From JBCCTX01 sp964468435 (GTDB lineage Bacteria; Bacteroidota; Bacteroidia; J057), in contig CAYXVE010000021.1 of NCBI GenBank assembly GCA_964468435.1, positions 5,768 to 69,767 on the forward strand: a stretch of 64,000 nt of DNA. Direction: 5' to 3'. Positions 1 through 8,586 of this stretch are shown here, piece by piece; the first letter of the stretch is position 1, and each line of letters begins with the position of its first letter. The position numbers and the translations under genes are program-made. The notes beneath the pieces are model-generated. The model had not been told where the DNA came from. It saw only the letters and a program-made list of their open reading frames with translations, and searched no databases.

Positions 1-1600
1 GAATATGTTGCATAGCTTTTTGCAATTCCTTGCTATGTCTTGCCAGGGCATTTAGGGTTACTTTGGGGCGGGTAATTACAGAGATAGCTTTTACTTTTTG
101 CTTGAGGGGCGAACTCCCAATAGATTCCAGGAATCCATTGATCTCTTCTGGAGCAATGGATATCTGCTCGATTGCACCTTTGAGATTTTCAACAGCAGCT
201 CTTTTGGCGATCTTGCGTTGATATCTTTCTTCGGACGCCAAACCGATAGCATATCCCAAATCTGTGAGTCGCAGGTCAGCATTATCCTGTCTCAGCAAGG
301 TGCGATATTCGGCTCTGGAGGTAAACATTCTATAGGGTTCTTTGGTCCCTTTATTGACCAGGTCATCAATGAGTACTCCGATGTAGGCCTCATCTCTACG
401 AATGATCACAGGTTCTTCACCCTGCACTTTCCGTGTGGCATTAATACCGGCAAGCAAACCCTGGCAAGCAGCCTCTTCATAACCCGTAGTACCATTGATC
501 TGTCCTGCGAAAAATAGATTTTCTACCAGATGCGTTTCCAGAGAGAGATTGAGTTGTGTAGGTGGAAAAAAATCATATTCTACGGCATATCCAGGACGAA
601 ACATTTTAGCCTTTTCCAGACCCGGGATGGTCTGAAGGGCTCTGTGTTGGACATCTTCAGGAAGTGAGGAAGAGAACCCATTTACATATACCTCTACTGT
701 ATCCCACCCTTCTGGCTCGAGAAAAATTTGATGTCTATCTTTATCGGAAAAGCGATTGATTTTATCTTCTATAGAGGGGCAGTATCTTGGTCCATGTCCG
801 CGTATTCTACCATTGAATAGGGGAGACCGGTCAAATCCGGTTCGTAGTAGCTCGTGTGTTAGGTTGTTTGTATAAGTAATGTAGCAAGGTCTTTGCTTGG
901 TCAGTGGGGTGGTATTTGAGAAGGAAAATTTTCCGGGGTCTTCATCTCCGGGCTGTATTTCTGTACGATCCCAGTTGATGCTACGACCATCTAGTCTGGG
1001 GGGGGTTCCGGTTTTCATTCTACCGCTTTCAAATCCCAGGGATTCGAGTTGAGCAGTAATGCCTGTCGAAGCCCTCTCGCCGCTTCTGCCTCCGCCAAAG
1101 CTTTTTTCACCGATATGTATTCTACCATTGAGAAAGGTGCCATTGGTGAGGACAACGGTTTTTCCGGGTATTTCCAGCCCCAGGGAAGTTTTTACCCCTT
1201 CTACCCTTCCATCTTTGACGATCAGTCCGGTAACCATTTCCTGCCAGAAGTCTATGTTGGGAGTCTGTTCCAGCATAAGGCGCCATACTTCTGCGAAACG
1301 CATCCGGTCGTTTTGAGAACGGGGGCTCCACATAGCCGGTCCTTTGGATCGATTGAGCATCCTGAACTGGATCATAGTCTTATCCGTGACGATCCCTGTA
1401 TATCCACCCAGTGCATCTATTTCCCGGATCAATTGCCCCTTGGCCACACCACCCATGGCGGGATTGCATGACATCTGAGCAATGGTATTCATATTCATAG
1501 TAGCGAGCATAACTCGCATCCCCATGTTGGCAGCTGCAGCTGCAGCTTCACATCCTGCATGTCCACCACCGACTACGATCACATCATAATTTGGAAACAT
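1..1600 (-). CDS. mnmG: MnmG (GidA), tRNA U34 carboxymethylaminomethyl synthesis enzyme, 3' end cut by the window
   Basis: This FAD protein works with MnmE to build the cmnm5/mnm5 group on uridine 34 of several tRNAs in the cytoplasm. The ATG is at 1600 and the frame stays open to the window edge, giving 533 residues; the family is usually about 620, so roughly the last 90 are missing. Residues 8-18 hold the dinucleotide-binding signature IVVGGGHAGCE. The conserved blocks SCNPAMGGVAKGQLIREIDA and RLDGRSINWDRTEIQPGD (split by other residues) are also seen. It is the last gene of a minus-strand housekeeping group with ybeY. No damage is seen. Confidence 0.97.
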   Translation of the reverse strand, partial: MFPNYDVIVVGGGHAGCEAAAAAANMGMRVMLATMNMNTIAQMSCNPAMGGVAKGQLIREIDALGGYTGIVTDKTMIQFRMLNRSKGPAMWSPRSQNDRMRFAEVWRLMLEQTPNIDFWQEMVTGLIVKDGRVEGVKTSLGLEIPGKTVVLTNGTFLNGRIHIGEKSFGGGRSGERASTGITAQLESLGFESGRMKTGTPPRLDGRSINWDRTEIQPGDEDPGKFSFSNTTPLTKQRPCYITYTNNLTHELLRTGFDRSPLFNGRIRGHGPRYCPSIEDKINRFSDKDRHQIFLEPEGWDTVEVYVNGFSSSLPEDVQHRALQTIPGLEKAKMFRPGYAVEYDFFPPTQLNLSLETHLVENLFFAGQINGTTGYEEAACQGLLAGINATRKVQGEEPVIIRRDEAYIGVLIDDLVNKGTKEPYRMFTSRAEYRTLLRQDNADLRLTDLGYAIGLASEERYQRKIAKRAAVENLKGAIEQISIAPEEINGFLESIGSSPLKQKVKAISVITRPKVTLNALARHSKELQKAMQHI

Positions 1601-1617
1601 ATTGATCTATTCAGATA

Positions 1618-1625
1618 CAAAGATA
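1618..1625 (-). promoter_or_regulatory. Candidate -7 element for mnmG
   Basis: On the minus strand this reads TATCTTTG, a match to the Bacteroidota TAnnTTTG -7 consensus, 18 bases before the mnmG ATG. No clear TTG is found at -33. A hairpin lies just upstream: TATCTGT at 1631-1637 pairs with ACAGATA at 1646-1652. Confidence 0.35.
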
Positions 1626-1683
1626 TAGACTATCTGTCATAACATACAGATAATCACATAACGATAGTTTACGTCGAAATGTT

Positions 1684-1707
1684 CTCATGTTCCACGTGGA
1701 ACATGAG
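1684..1707. promoter_or_regulatory. parS-type palindrome, copy 1
   Basis: The core TGTTCCACGTGGAACA at 1688-1703 fits the widely conserved ParB site TGTTnCACGTGnAACA. It sits in a longer perfect 24-base palindrome with half-site CTCATGTTCCAC. A second copy of the 16-base core lies 302 bases away. Such sites usually cluster round the chromosome origin and next to gidA/mnmG, as here. ParB binding itself is inferred. Confidence 0.85.
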
Positions 1708-1776
1708 GGAAATAATAGCACCTAGGAGTGAAAATGGATTACGTTTTGGCTGCGTTTTGCTGATACTGATTCACGA

Positions 1777-1902
1777 TCAGTTATGATGACCTTCATCGCG
1801 TATGCGATTGGCTACAATATCATCACTGATTCTGACTCCAATGATAAAGGGAGCGCAAATCAAACTTATTCCTACAATGAGATTTAGATATTCGACTACC
1901 AT
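1777..1902 (-). CDS. Putative 41-residue single-span membrane protein
   Basis: The frame begins MVVEYLNLIVGISLICAPFI and continues with one hydrophobic stretch at about residues 6-22, followed by a polar tail rich in Asp, Arg and His. This is the layout expected of a small membrane protein with one helix. It lies between ybeY and mnmG on the same strand, and between the two parS palindromes. No strong ribosome-binding sequence precedes it, which is normal in this phylum. I do not recognise the family. It could be a chance frame, but the clean hydrophobic block with a charged end speaks for a real gene. Confidence 0.45.
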   Translation of the reverse strand: MVVEYLNLIVGISLICAPFIIGVRISDDIVANRIRDEGHHN

Positions 1903-1989
1903 ACGCTGAAGAAATTAGGGTTTAGCTGAATATACAGATTTTTTGTGGGATGATATAGGTAATCCATTTCAAAATTACTTAAGGGGGAG

Positions 1990-2005
1990 TGTTCCACGTG
2001 GAACA
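1990..2005. promoter_or_regulatory. parS-type palindrome, copy 2
   Basis: This is a perfect 16-base palindrome TGTTCCACGTGGAACA, identical to the core at 1688-1703. Unlike copy 1, the symmetry does not extend into the flanks. The site is 46 bases beyond the ybeY stop codon, in the ybeY-microprotein intergenic stretch. Confidence 0.85.
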
Positions 2006-2051
2006 TTGCTCACAATCCTAGGGTTACTAGGTGATGTCGCAGCCAGAGTGC

Positions 2052-2495
2052 TCATTTCCAGGGCCTAAAATTTTCCCTCATTTCCAAAGCATGCTCTTCT
2101 AGGGATCTCATCTTTTGTTGTTCTGACATGGTGTGATCCTCATATCCCAGTAGATGTAATACACCATGAATCATGACACGGTGAAGCTCATCTAGCCAAT
2201 CTTCCTCGTAGGTAGCGGCATTTTCTTTGACTCTATCGATACTGATGTAGATGTCGGCCAATAACTTATTTTCCTCATCTTCATAGGGAAAAGTAAGGAT
2301 ATCTGTCAAATAATGATGGGAAAGGTATTTCTGATTAAGCTGTAGCAGATAATCGTCTGAACAGAATACATAGTTGATCGCAAAAATATCGCGATGGTAT
2401 TGCTCAACTACATAGGTAATCCAATCTGTAATGTGTGAAGAATGAGGCAGGGTAAAATCTATATCATAAGCGAAATAATTGATCGACTGATCCAT
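2052..2495 (-). CDS. ybeY: YbeY, rRNA maturation endoribonuclease
   Basis: YbeY is a single-strand-specific metal-dependent endoribonuclease used in 16S rRNA 3' maturation and ribosome quality control. The 147-residue length is typical. The metal site reads HGVLHLLGYEDH at residues 110-121: two His spaced by three residues, then an Asp at the place of the usual third His, with a His directly after it. I believe such replacement of the third ligand is common in this phylum. The ATG shares one base with the stop codon of the upstream HATPase gene (TAATG), which indicates translational coupling. Confidence 0.95.
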   Translation of the reverse strand: MDQSINYFAYDIDFTLPHSSHITDWITYVVEQYHRDIFAINYVFCSDDYLLQLNQKYLSHHYLTDILTFPYEDEENKLLADIYISIDRVKENAATYEEDWLDELHRVMIHGVLHLLGYEDHTMSEQQKMRSLEEHALEMRENFRPWK

Positions 2496-2920
2496 TAAAT
2501 GTTAAAAATCATTTCAACTTCTTTTCCATCCGCAGAGAAGGATAATTCATCCGACAAGTGGCGCATGAGGAAAACCCCCCGGCCTCCTACATTCTCAATA
2601 TTTTCAGGGGAGGTAGGATCAGGAAGTCTTTCAGGATCAAATCCACTGCCCTGATCCCTTATCTTGACAATAAGTCTATAGGGAAGCTTTACCTCAAAGT
2701 CAACGAAAACCTGTTTGGAGACATCATTTTTGTTTCCGTGAATAATGCTGTTGTTCACAGCTTCTGTCACTGCGATCATTACATTGGCGTACACATCTTC
2801 TTTAAACGCCAACTCATTTTTCAATTCGTCAACCGTGTTCTCGACTATGTGAATGACCTCAGGACGACTTTCCAGTTTTAATTGCCTTAATACTTGAGGC
2901 ATTGTCTTTGTGTTATTCAT
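2495..2920 (-). CDS. RsbW-like HATPase (anti-sigma/serine kinase type ATP-binding protein)
   Basis: This 141-residue protein has the GHKL ATPase fold of anti-sigma kinases. The N box is TEAVNNSIIHGN, the G1 box RDQGSGFDP and the G2 box GGRGVFLMRHL. There is no histidine phospho-acceptor domain or sensor, so it resembles RsbW/SpoIIAB rather than a sensor kinase. I place the start at the ATG at 2920, which overlaps the stop of the DUF4175 gene by 8 bases. A longer frame reaches 2953 but would extend far into that gene. The partner (sigma factor or anti-anti-sigma STAS protein) is not in the window. Its role in this housekeeping operon is unknown. Confidence 0.85.
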   Translation of the reverse strand: MNNTKTMPQVLRQLKLESRPEVIHIVENTVDELKNELAFKEDVYANVMIAVTEAVNNSIIHGNKNDVSKQVFVDFEVKLPYRLIVKIRDQGSGFDPERLPDPTSPENIENVGGRGVFLMRHLSDELSFSADGKEVEMIFNI

Positions 2921-5900
2921 TAGTTTGTTCCAGCTTTTTGAAATATTGCTCAATTAAGATGATAAAATCATTATTGTATTCCAACTTATTTGATTTTAAA
3001 AGCTCCTGACGGATTTTGTTCTTGTATTCCTCCAAAGTCAATTGGTCAGGTGCCTTTTGGTCTAGCTCACGAGCGGTACGAGATTCACGCTTATTATCAA
3101 ATTCACGCTCTCTGATTGAGCGGTCTGCCTGGAGGAGACGGCTAAGGATCTGCTGCTGGCGAAATAGTGTCTCTTCTGTTAGCTTTTTTTCTTCCATATC
3201 ATTCTCAGATTCTTTCATATCTTCCGCTACTTTCCCAAGGTCTCCAAGAGCTTTTTGCCCATTTTGATCCATTCGCTGCCGGGCTTGTTCCAATGCTTCG
3301 CGGATCGCACGCTGCCGGGCTGCCATCTCGGCGAGTTGTTTGCCATCCATTTTGCCCATCTGCATCATTTGCTGCATCTGCTGATTGAGCTGACGCTGCT
3401 GCTCTGTCAGCTGCTTCATTCCTGGTGCCGGATTCTCTCCAGGTTTTTCGCACATTTGTCCCGGCATGGCATTCATCATCTGCTGCTGTATCTGCTGCAT
3501 CACATCTGATAGCATGTTGGCTAGATTGTTGATACTGGTCATCGACGTTTGCTGATGGTAGGTTACCATCTGTACTTGCTTATTGCGGAAAAATCGTTGA
3601 GACTTGTCCATACTTTGAGTGATGGTATTGGTCTCGCCTATGATTTTTTTCTGGATCATAAATACTCGGTTGGCCAGTGCCTCCAGACTGTCTTTCACCA
3701 AAATCATGTCATCCTGCAGTTTTTTCTGATCTTTGCTTTTGTCTACCAAGGCAGGATCTCCGTAACGAAGATTTTTGACTTCATCTCTCAAGTCTTCCTG
3801 ATCAAAAGAAAGCTTTAAAAGGTTCTCCAACAATTCGCGAAGCGACTCCAGATTTTGCTGATCCTGCTGCATCTGCATATCCATCTGCATATCACTAAGC
3901 TTTTGAGACATTTCACTCATTTTCTGGGATGCTTTCTTCTGAGAGTCCGAAGCGTTTTGCTTCATTTGCTGGCTCATCTTCTGTCGTTTCCGCTTGCTCT
4001 CCTCCTGGTTGCTTTCACTATCATCTTTCTGCTTTTCGGCTGCTTCTTCCGCTTGCTCTGCTGCCTTTTCCATTTCAGATTGTACTTCCTCAGCGTCTTT
4101 CTCTAGTTCTTCCATCTTTTCTCCATCTGGCGTCTTGGTCTCATCCTTCATCTCCTGGAGGTCGTTAAGATCTTCTTTAAACTGCTCCATCTGCTTCTCA
4201 AGCGATTTCTGCATTTCTGCATTTTGTTCTAGTTCTTTTTCCTCTTTTGCATTCTCCAGCTTTTCATTGATCACATCCTCTTTGGCCTTCATGTTCTCCA
4301 GCTTATTTAGCATCTCATCGACCTTCTGCTGTACTTCAAGCTGCTTCATCAGTTCCAATGTGCGCTCCAGACTCTTACGGATATCCTCGTCATTCATTTT
4401 CATCTGCTCTAGACGCTCCATAATATCCTCTGGATTGAGTTCCTCCATCTGCTCTTCCATTTGCTCGAGCAACTCCTCCAACTTTGGATTGTCCATCTCC
4501 TCCATAAACTTATTGAGCTCTTCAAACTTCTCAAGCGTCTGCTCACTGATCATCTGGTTTTCCTGAAGCTTGTTCTTGTTTTTTTCAAATTCCTGCTGAG
4601 CTTTCTGCATCTCCTCCATCATCTTCTGGCGCTCATCGATCATGCGCTGAAGTTCCCGCTCGTCATCAAAACTCAATTTAGATTTATTCAGGAGTTTTTC
4701 TTCCAGCTTTTTATAAGAGTCCTCCAACTCCTTGGCACTTTTCCTCAATTCTTCCAGTTGTTCTTTAAGAGCATCCTGTTCTTCACCAATCTCGTCGTAC
4801 TTCTTGTCGAGTGTTGGATAGACAACTTTGTAGGTTGGGCTTATCGTAAACTTAGGTCCGGAAATCGCATCATTGTCCCATACTTTGATAAAATACTCAA
4901 CTTCGTCTCCTTCAGATAATCCCAATTGTGTTAGGTCTATGTTGTAGTTGAGTGGTTGGAGCAACAGATCTTTCACGATGTCCAGCGGATAAGTCTTATA
5001 TTCTTCCGTTACTTCGCTGGTACCACCAGATTTGATGAACCGATAGTGCAATTCCATTTTGGAAAAACCAAAGTCATCAGCTATTTCCAAATCCAGCGGC
5101 ATATTGGGATCGAGATCAATTTTGAACTCATCATTGGAGAAAACATATACTGATGGATAACGGTCCTGGAGTACATTTATCTGATATCTAACCGTATCAA
5201 TATTAGAGATATTGTCTACAGACGTCAAAGAAATGAAGTAATTCATATTTTCCATCAGCTGCTTACTTGTCGTGTAATACCCATTATTTTCATCCTTTGA
5301 GAATGCGTACTCTTTATCGGATATCAGGTAAGCCTTCTCTACATCGCCCTGTGGTTCAAGCATCCACCTCACCTGTGTACCTTTGACGGCCTTGAAATCA
5401 CCTACGTTGTTGTCAAGAACCTCTGGCTGCATACGCGTATATTCAGGATAGATCAATTGAATTTTAAAATTTCTAATAAACGGACGTTTTAATACCTTGA
5501 TATCGTAGATGACAGAGGATACTTCGGAGTTTCCAACGTATAGCGAAAAATCTTCCTTGATATCTGATATGGTATAGAAAAATTCATTGTTGGAGACACG
5601 CTCCATACTATAATCCAGAAACTGACGCTCAGATTCCTTTTTGAGATAGACAAACAAGTTTGCCGGGAGTTCATTTCCATTTGCTTCAACGTTGAGTTCA
5701 AGATTTTGTCCAGCCACGACTTCTTCTGGAATGTTGGACATCGAAAGCTGAAATGGGGCTGGTGGTACAAACTCTTCGCCGAAGTTGATAAGTCTGTTAC
5801 TACTTGTCGATAACAGCGTGGGATTGAAAATATAAGTCATCAGGTATAATGCCAGGGGTGCCAACAGATACCACAGATATTTTCGGTTGACGTTTAAATT

Positions 5901-6338
5901 GATGGCAGAGCTTAACTGCACAGGAGCAATCTCAGAAGCCTTTTTATCTACAGCTGCGGCGAGAAGCGTTCCATGTTGATAGGACTGACTGCGAAGCTGA
6001 AGGAAATTGACCAGTTTATCATTGATGTTGGGGAAATAATTTTTGACCAACTGGGCAATCTGAAAATCTGATATGGATTTAGACCACTCAAACATTTGTG
6101 CTAATGGTAGAATAATCATATATGCCAATACGCCCAGGAATGTGATACCAAGCCCTATCGCAATGATAGTCCTCACACTTGAAGAGAATCCAAATAATCC
6201 TTCACTTAAAAGTGCAATGAATAGGATAGAACTAACAATTAAAGCAAGGATAAGAGATCCACGAATGATCTTATCTGTGTAATATTTTTTACGAAAAGCT
6301 TTGAGTCGCTGATCCAGAACTTGTTGATGGGTATTCAT
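2913..6338 (-). CDS. DUF4175-family membrane protein with giant coiled coil
   Basis: This 1141-residue protein has two N-terminal transmembrane segments (about residues 22-46 and 56-80) and a third near 152-172. An Ig-like, beta-rich periplasmic region spans about 180-510. From about 520 to 910 lies a very long, highly charged coiled coil of Glu, Lys, Gln and Met. A Met/Gln-rich segment (about 930-1030) and a shorter helical end follow. The architecture fits the DUF4175 family, common in Bacteroidota and of unknown function. AGGAGG lies 13 bases before the ATG, unusually strong for this phylum. It heads the operon with the HATPase and ybeY and overlaps the next gene. Confidence 0.85.
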   Translation of the reverse strand: MNTHQQVLDQRLKAFRKKYYTDKIIRGSLILALIVSSILFIALLSEGLFGFSSSVRTIIAIGLGITFLGVLAYMIILPLAQMFEWSKSISDFQIAQLVKNYFPNINDKLVNFLQLRSQSYQHGTLLAAAVDKKASEIAPVQLSSAINLNVNRKYLWYLLAPLALYLMTYIFNPTLLSTSSNRLINFGEEFVPPAPFQLSMSNIPEEVVAGQNLELNVEANGNELPANLFVYLKKESERQFLDYSMERVSNNEFFYTISDIKEDFSLYVGNSEVSSVIYDIKVLKRPFIRNFKIQLIYPEYTRMQPEVLDNNVGDFKAVKGTQVRWMLEPQGDVEKAYLISDKEYAFSKDENNGYYTTSKQLMENMNYFISLTSVDNISNIDTVRYQINVLQDRYPSVYVFSNDEFKIDLDPNMPLDLEIADDFGFSKMELHYRFIKSGGTSEVTEEYKTYPLDIVKDLLLQPLNYNIDLTQLGLSEGDEVEYFIKVWDNDAISGPKFTISPTYKVVYPTLDKKYDEIGEEQDALKEQLEELRKSAKELEDSYKKLEEKLLNKSKLSFDDERELQRMIDERQKMMEEMQKAQQEFEKNKNKLQENQMISEQTLEKFEELNKFMEEMDNPKLEELLEQMEEQMEELNPEDIMERLEQMKMNDEDIRKSLERTLELMKQLEVQQKVDEMLNKLENMKAKEDVINEKLENAKEEKELEQNAEMQKSLEKQMEQFKEDLNDLQEMKDETKTPDGEKMEELEKDAEEVQSEMEKAAEQAEEAAEKQKDDSESNQEESKRKRQKMSQQMKQNASDSQKKASQKMSEMSQKLSDMQMDMQMQQDQQNLESLRELLENLLKLSFDQEDLRDEVKNLRYGDPALVDKSKDQKKLQDDMILVKDSLEALANRVFMIQKKIIGETNTITQSMDKSQRFFRNKQVQMVTYHQQTSMTSINNLANMLSDVMQQIQQQMMNAMPGQMCEKPGENPAPGMKQLTEQQRQLNQQMQQMMQMGKMDGKQLAEMAARQRAIREALEQARQRMDQNGQKALGDLGKVAEDMKESENDMEEKKLTEETLFRQQQILSRLLQADRSIREREFDNKRESRTARELDQKAPDQLTLEEYKNKIRQELLKSNKLEYNNDFIILIEQYFKKLEQTNE

Positions 6339-6523
6339 AAAATAAATATTCCTCCTGTTAAGAAATGCCGAGTTAAATAAGCTCCTTTAGTTTTTTGGTA
6401 CTAGTGTAAACGAACAAATCTGCGATAAGTTCGCTCACGTACCTTTCAGGATATTCTCTCATTTATATAACGATGTCTTTACATCTTCTTAATAATAACG
6501 TAAGTTATTAATAGAAAAACAAC

Positions 6524-7291
6524 CTAAAAATCTATCTCGATTTCGACTGGACAGTGATCGGAGTGTACGACATCTGATAAGATGTCTGCTCCCTTGAGCC
6601 TGTCAATGATGGTCTCAGATACAAATTGATAGTCAAGGCGCCATCCTTTATTTTTAGCGCGTGCACGAGCACGGTAAGACCACCATGAATAATTGTGTAG
6701 TTCCTGGTTGAAGTGCCGGAAAGAATCCACAAATCCCATATCCAGGAATTTGGTCAGCCATTCCCGCTCATGTGGAAGAAATCCCGAACTCTTCTTATTA
6801 CTTACTGGATCATGAATGTCTATTTCCCGGTGGCAGATATTGATATCACCCGCTATGATCAGGTTGGGAAAATCCTGTTTCAGTTCATAGATATACTCAT
6901 AAAAATCATCCATGAACGCCTCCTTGATTTCCTGACGGTGGTCGCCACTAGAGCCGGAAGGAAGATAGACACACATCATGGAAAATCCATCGTAGTCTGC
7001 TCGCAAAATCCTGCCTTCTTTATCGTATTTTTCAATTCCACATCCTACTTCTATATGTTTGGGTTCCTCCTTCGTAAAAATTGCAACGCCACTATATCCC
7101 TTTTTTTCAGCAGAATGCCAGAATCCGTGATAGTCATTGGGATTGACCCAGCTTTCATCTAACTGGTCAGGTTGTGCCTTGGTCTCCTGTACACATAGGA
7201 TATCTGGATTGTAAAACTTCATCCAGTCAAAAAAACCCTTTTTCTCGGCGGCTCTGATGCCATTGACATTGTAGGAAACGATTTTCTTCAT
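6524..7291 (-). CDS. xth: Exodeoxyribonuclease III (AP endonuclease)
   Basis: The protein cleaves DNA 5' to abasic sites and removes 3' blocking groups in base excision repair. All family blocks are present in 255 residues: SYNVNGIRAA at the start, CVQETKAQ with the metal-binding Glu, AGDINICH in the middle, the RLDYQ region, and the terminal SDHCPVEIEI with the catalytic Asp-His. Start MKKIVSYNVNG is standard. The gene stands alone on the minus strand, with 185 bases before the DUF4175 start. Confidence 0.95.
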   Translation of the reverse strand: MKKIVSYNVNGIRAAEKKGFFDWMKFYNPDILCVQETKAQPDQLDESWVNPNDYHGFWHSAEKKGYSGVAIFTKEEPKHIEVGCGIEKYDKEGRILRADYDGFSMMCVYLPSGSSGDHRQEIKEAFMDDFYEYIYELKQDFPNLIIAGDINICHREIDIHDPVSNKKSSGFLPHEREWLTKFLDMGFVDSFRHFNQELHNYSWWSYRARARAKNKGWRLDYQFVSETIIDRLKGADILSDVVHSDHCPVEIEIDF

Positions 7292-7477
7292 ATCGTTAGA
7301 ACAGGAAATAGTTGAGTGGGTTCAATATATTAAATCTTTTGCTGATTGTGTGGATCTTGACAGGATTAGCGAGATGGATATGAAACAATCCTTTTTAATG
7401 CATTGAGATACCCCTGTATTTCTGGAATATATTTGAAAGAACAAGAAGAAGGATGTAATAAAGTTACTAAGTAAAAA

Positions 7478-8389
7478 TCACTCAAAGCCCTTTGCGTACA
7501 CGGGATCTGTTGGTATCGTATATTGATTAGGTGAATAGGCATGCACAAAGCGATGCGCCTGAATCCCTTCGTCCTGAAATTTCATCATCAAATCTGTACG
7601 GATATCATTTCCAAGTTCCCAGGCACTTTGGGGGGAATCAGCCCAGGCAGCGATCCAGCATTTTACAGCCTCCTTCCCCATTTCCATAACCCAAAAAGTA
7701 GGTTCTTCGTGATCGGAAAAAAATGGGCTTCGTTTAGCGGCATCAATAGCAAGTTCTCGTACCTTTTTGATATCTGCATGATAAGCTACCCAGAATTCTA
7801 CATGCATCCATTGAAATTTGTCCTTGATCGTCAGATTGACAAATTCTTTGGAAAGCATCTGAGAGTTTGGGATAATGTATCTCCGCCAGTTCCATATCTT
7901 GATGATGGTATGGGTAAGTGTGATATCTTCTACTGTACCATAATTTCCATCTACGATTACTGTGTCGCTGGTGCGAAAGGGTTTTGCAAAAGTGATCACC
8001 ACACCTGAAATAAAATTTTCGATGTAGGGCTTGGCGGCAATACCTATAATCACTGCTGTAGAAGCAATAAATACAGAGATGATCGTAGCAGGGATCTTAT
8101 CCAGGAAGGGAAATAAGATCGCCACGATCAACAGCAATATTAGCAAGTTGATCATCAGTTTCCGGATGATTGAAAACCGATTTTCGATACTGGCTACCGC
8201 AGCACGCTGGAGGATTTTTTTCGGATTGGTAATGGGCGTATTAGTAATGATAGGTTCTGTATTATCCAGCTTCCTCACATTTTTTAATCGCTTGTTCTCA
8301 ATACGAAGTATGATACGATTGATGAGGTAGATCGCCAATCCTCCAAGTAAGGCAATCGATAACAGGTATATTTTAGTAGTTAAATTCAT
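7478..8389 (-). CDS. MscS-family mechanosensitive ion channel
   Basis: This is a small-conductance mechanosensitive channel of the inner membrane, 303 residues. Three hydrophobic helices occur at about residues 4-24, 75-97 and 103-125. The last is rich in Ala, Ile and Gly and runs into the pore-lining region. The beta domain follows, with a PFRTSDTVIVDGNYGTVEDI block typical of MscS (residues about 138-157), then the mixed alpha/beta C-terminal domain. It opens under membrane tension to release solutes on hypo-osmotic shock. It is monocistronic, with its own candidate promoter. Confidence 0.93.
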   Translation of the reverse strand: MNLTTKIYLLSIALLGGLAIYLINRIILRIENKRLKNVRKLDNTEPIITNTPITNPKKILQRAAVASIENRFSIIRKLMINLLILLLIVAILFPFLDKIPATIISVFIASTAVIIGIAAKPYIENFISGVVITFAKPFRTSDTVIVDGNYGTVEDITLTHTIIKIWNWRRYIIPNSQMLSKEFVNLTIKDKFQWMHVEFWVAYHADIKKVRELAIDAAKRSPFFSDHEEPTFWVMEMGKEAVKCWIAAWADSPQSAWELGNDIRTDLMMKFQDEGIQAHRFVHAYSPNQYTIPTDPVYAKGFE

Positions 8390-8408
8390 TTAGGTTACTT
8401 TGCTAGTG

Positions 8409-8416
8409 CAAATGTA
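8409..8416 (-). promoter_or_regulatory. Candidate -7 element for the MscS gene
   Basis: The minus strand reads TACATTTG, a full match to TAnnTTTG, 20 bases before the ATG. The expected -33 zone is T-rich (TTTATG) but lacks a perfect TTTG. Confidence 0.4.
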
Positions 8417-8498
8417 CTGCTGTCAAAATTTACATAAAGCTTTTTCCGTTACGGATTTTTTGCGAAAAGGGTTTGAGGAAAAATCAGTTGAGGGTGAG

Positions 8499-8579
8499 TA
8501 GCTCGTGGATGGTAGAAAATTGAATCAGAAAACCTATTCTGTAACTTAGCCTTAACCATGATCCATGATCCACGAGCTA
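8499..8579. repeat. Long-range inverted repeat with 12-base arms
   Basis: TAGCTCGTGGAT at 8499-8510 is the exact reverse complement of ATCCACGAGCTA at 8568-8579, with 57 bases between. The element lies between the start of the MscS gene and the end of the TonB-type receptor. There is no T-run, so it is not a classic terminator. It could be a structured 3' end or the trace of a lost insertion. Confidence 0.5.
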
Positions 8580-8586
8580 GCAACTA

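Noticed and set aside
98..517. 139-residue plus-strand frame
   Set aside because: Antisense to mnmG.
3994..4566. 190-residue Ser/Phe-rich plus-strand frame
   Set aside because: Mirror image of the Glu/Lys-rich coiled coil of DUF4175; composition alone opens the frame.
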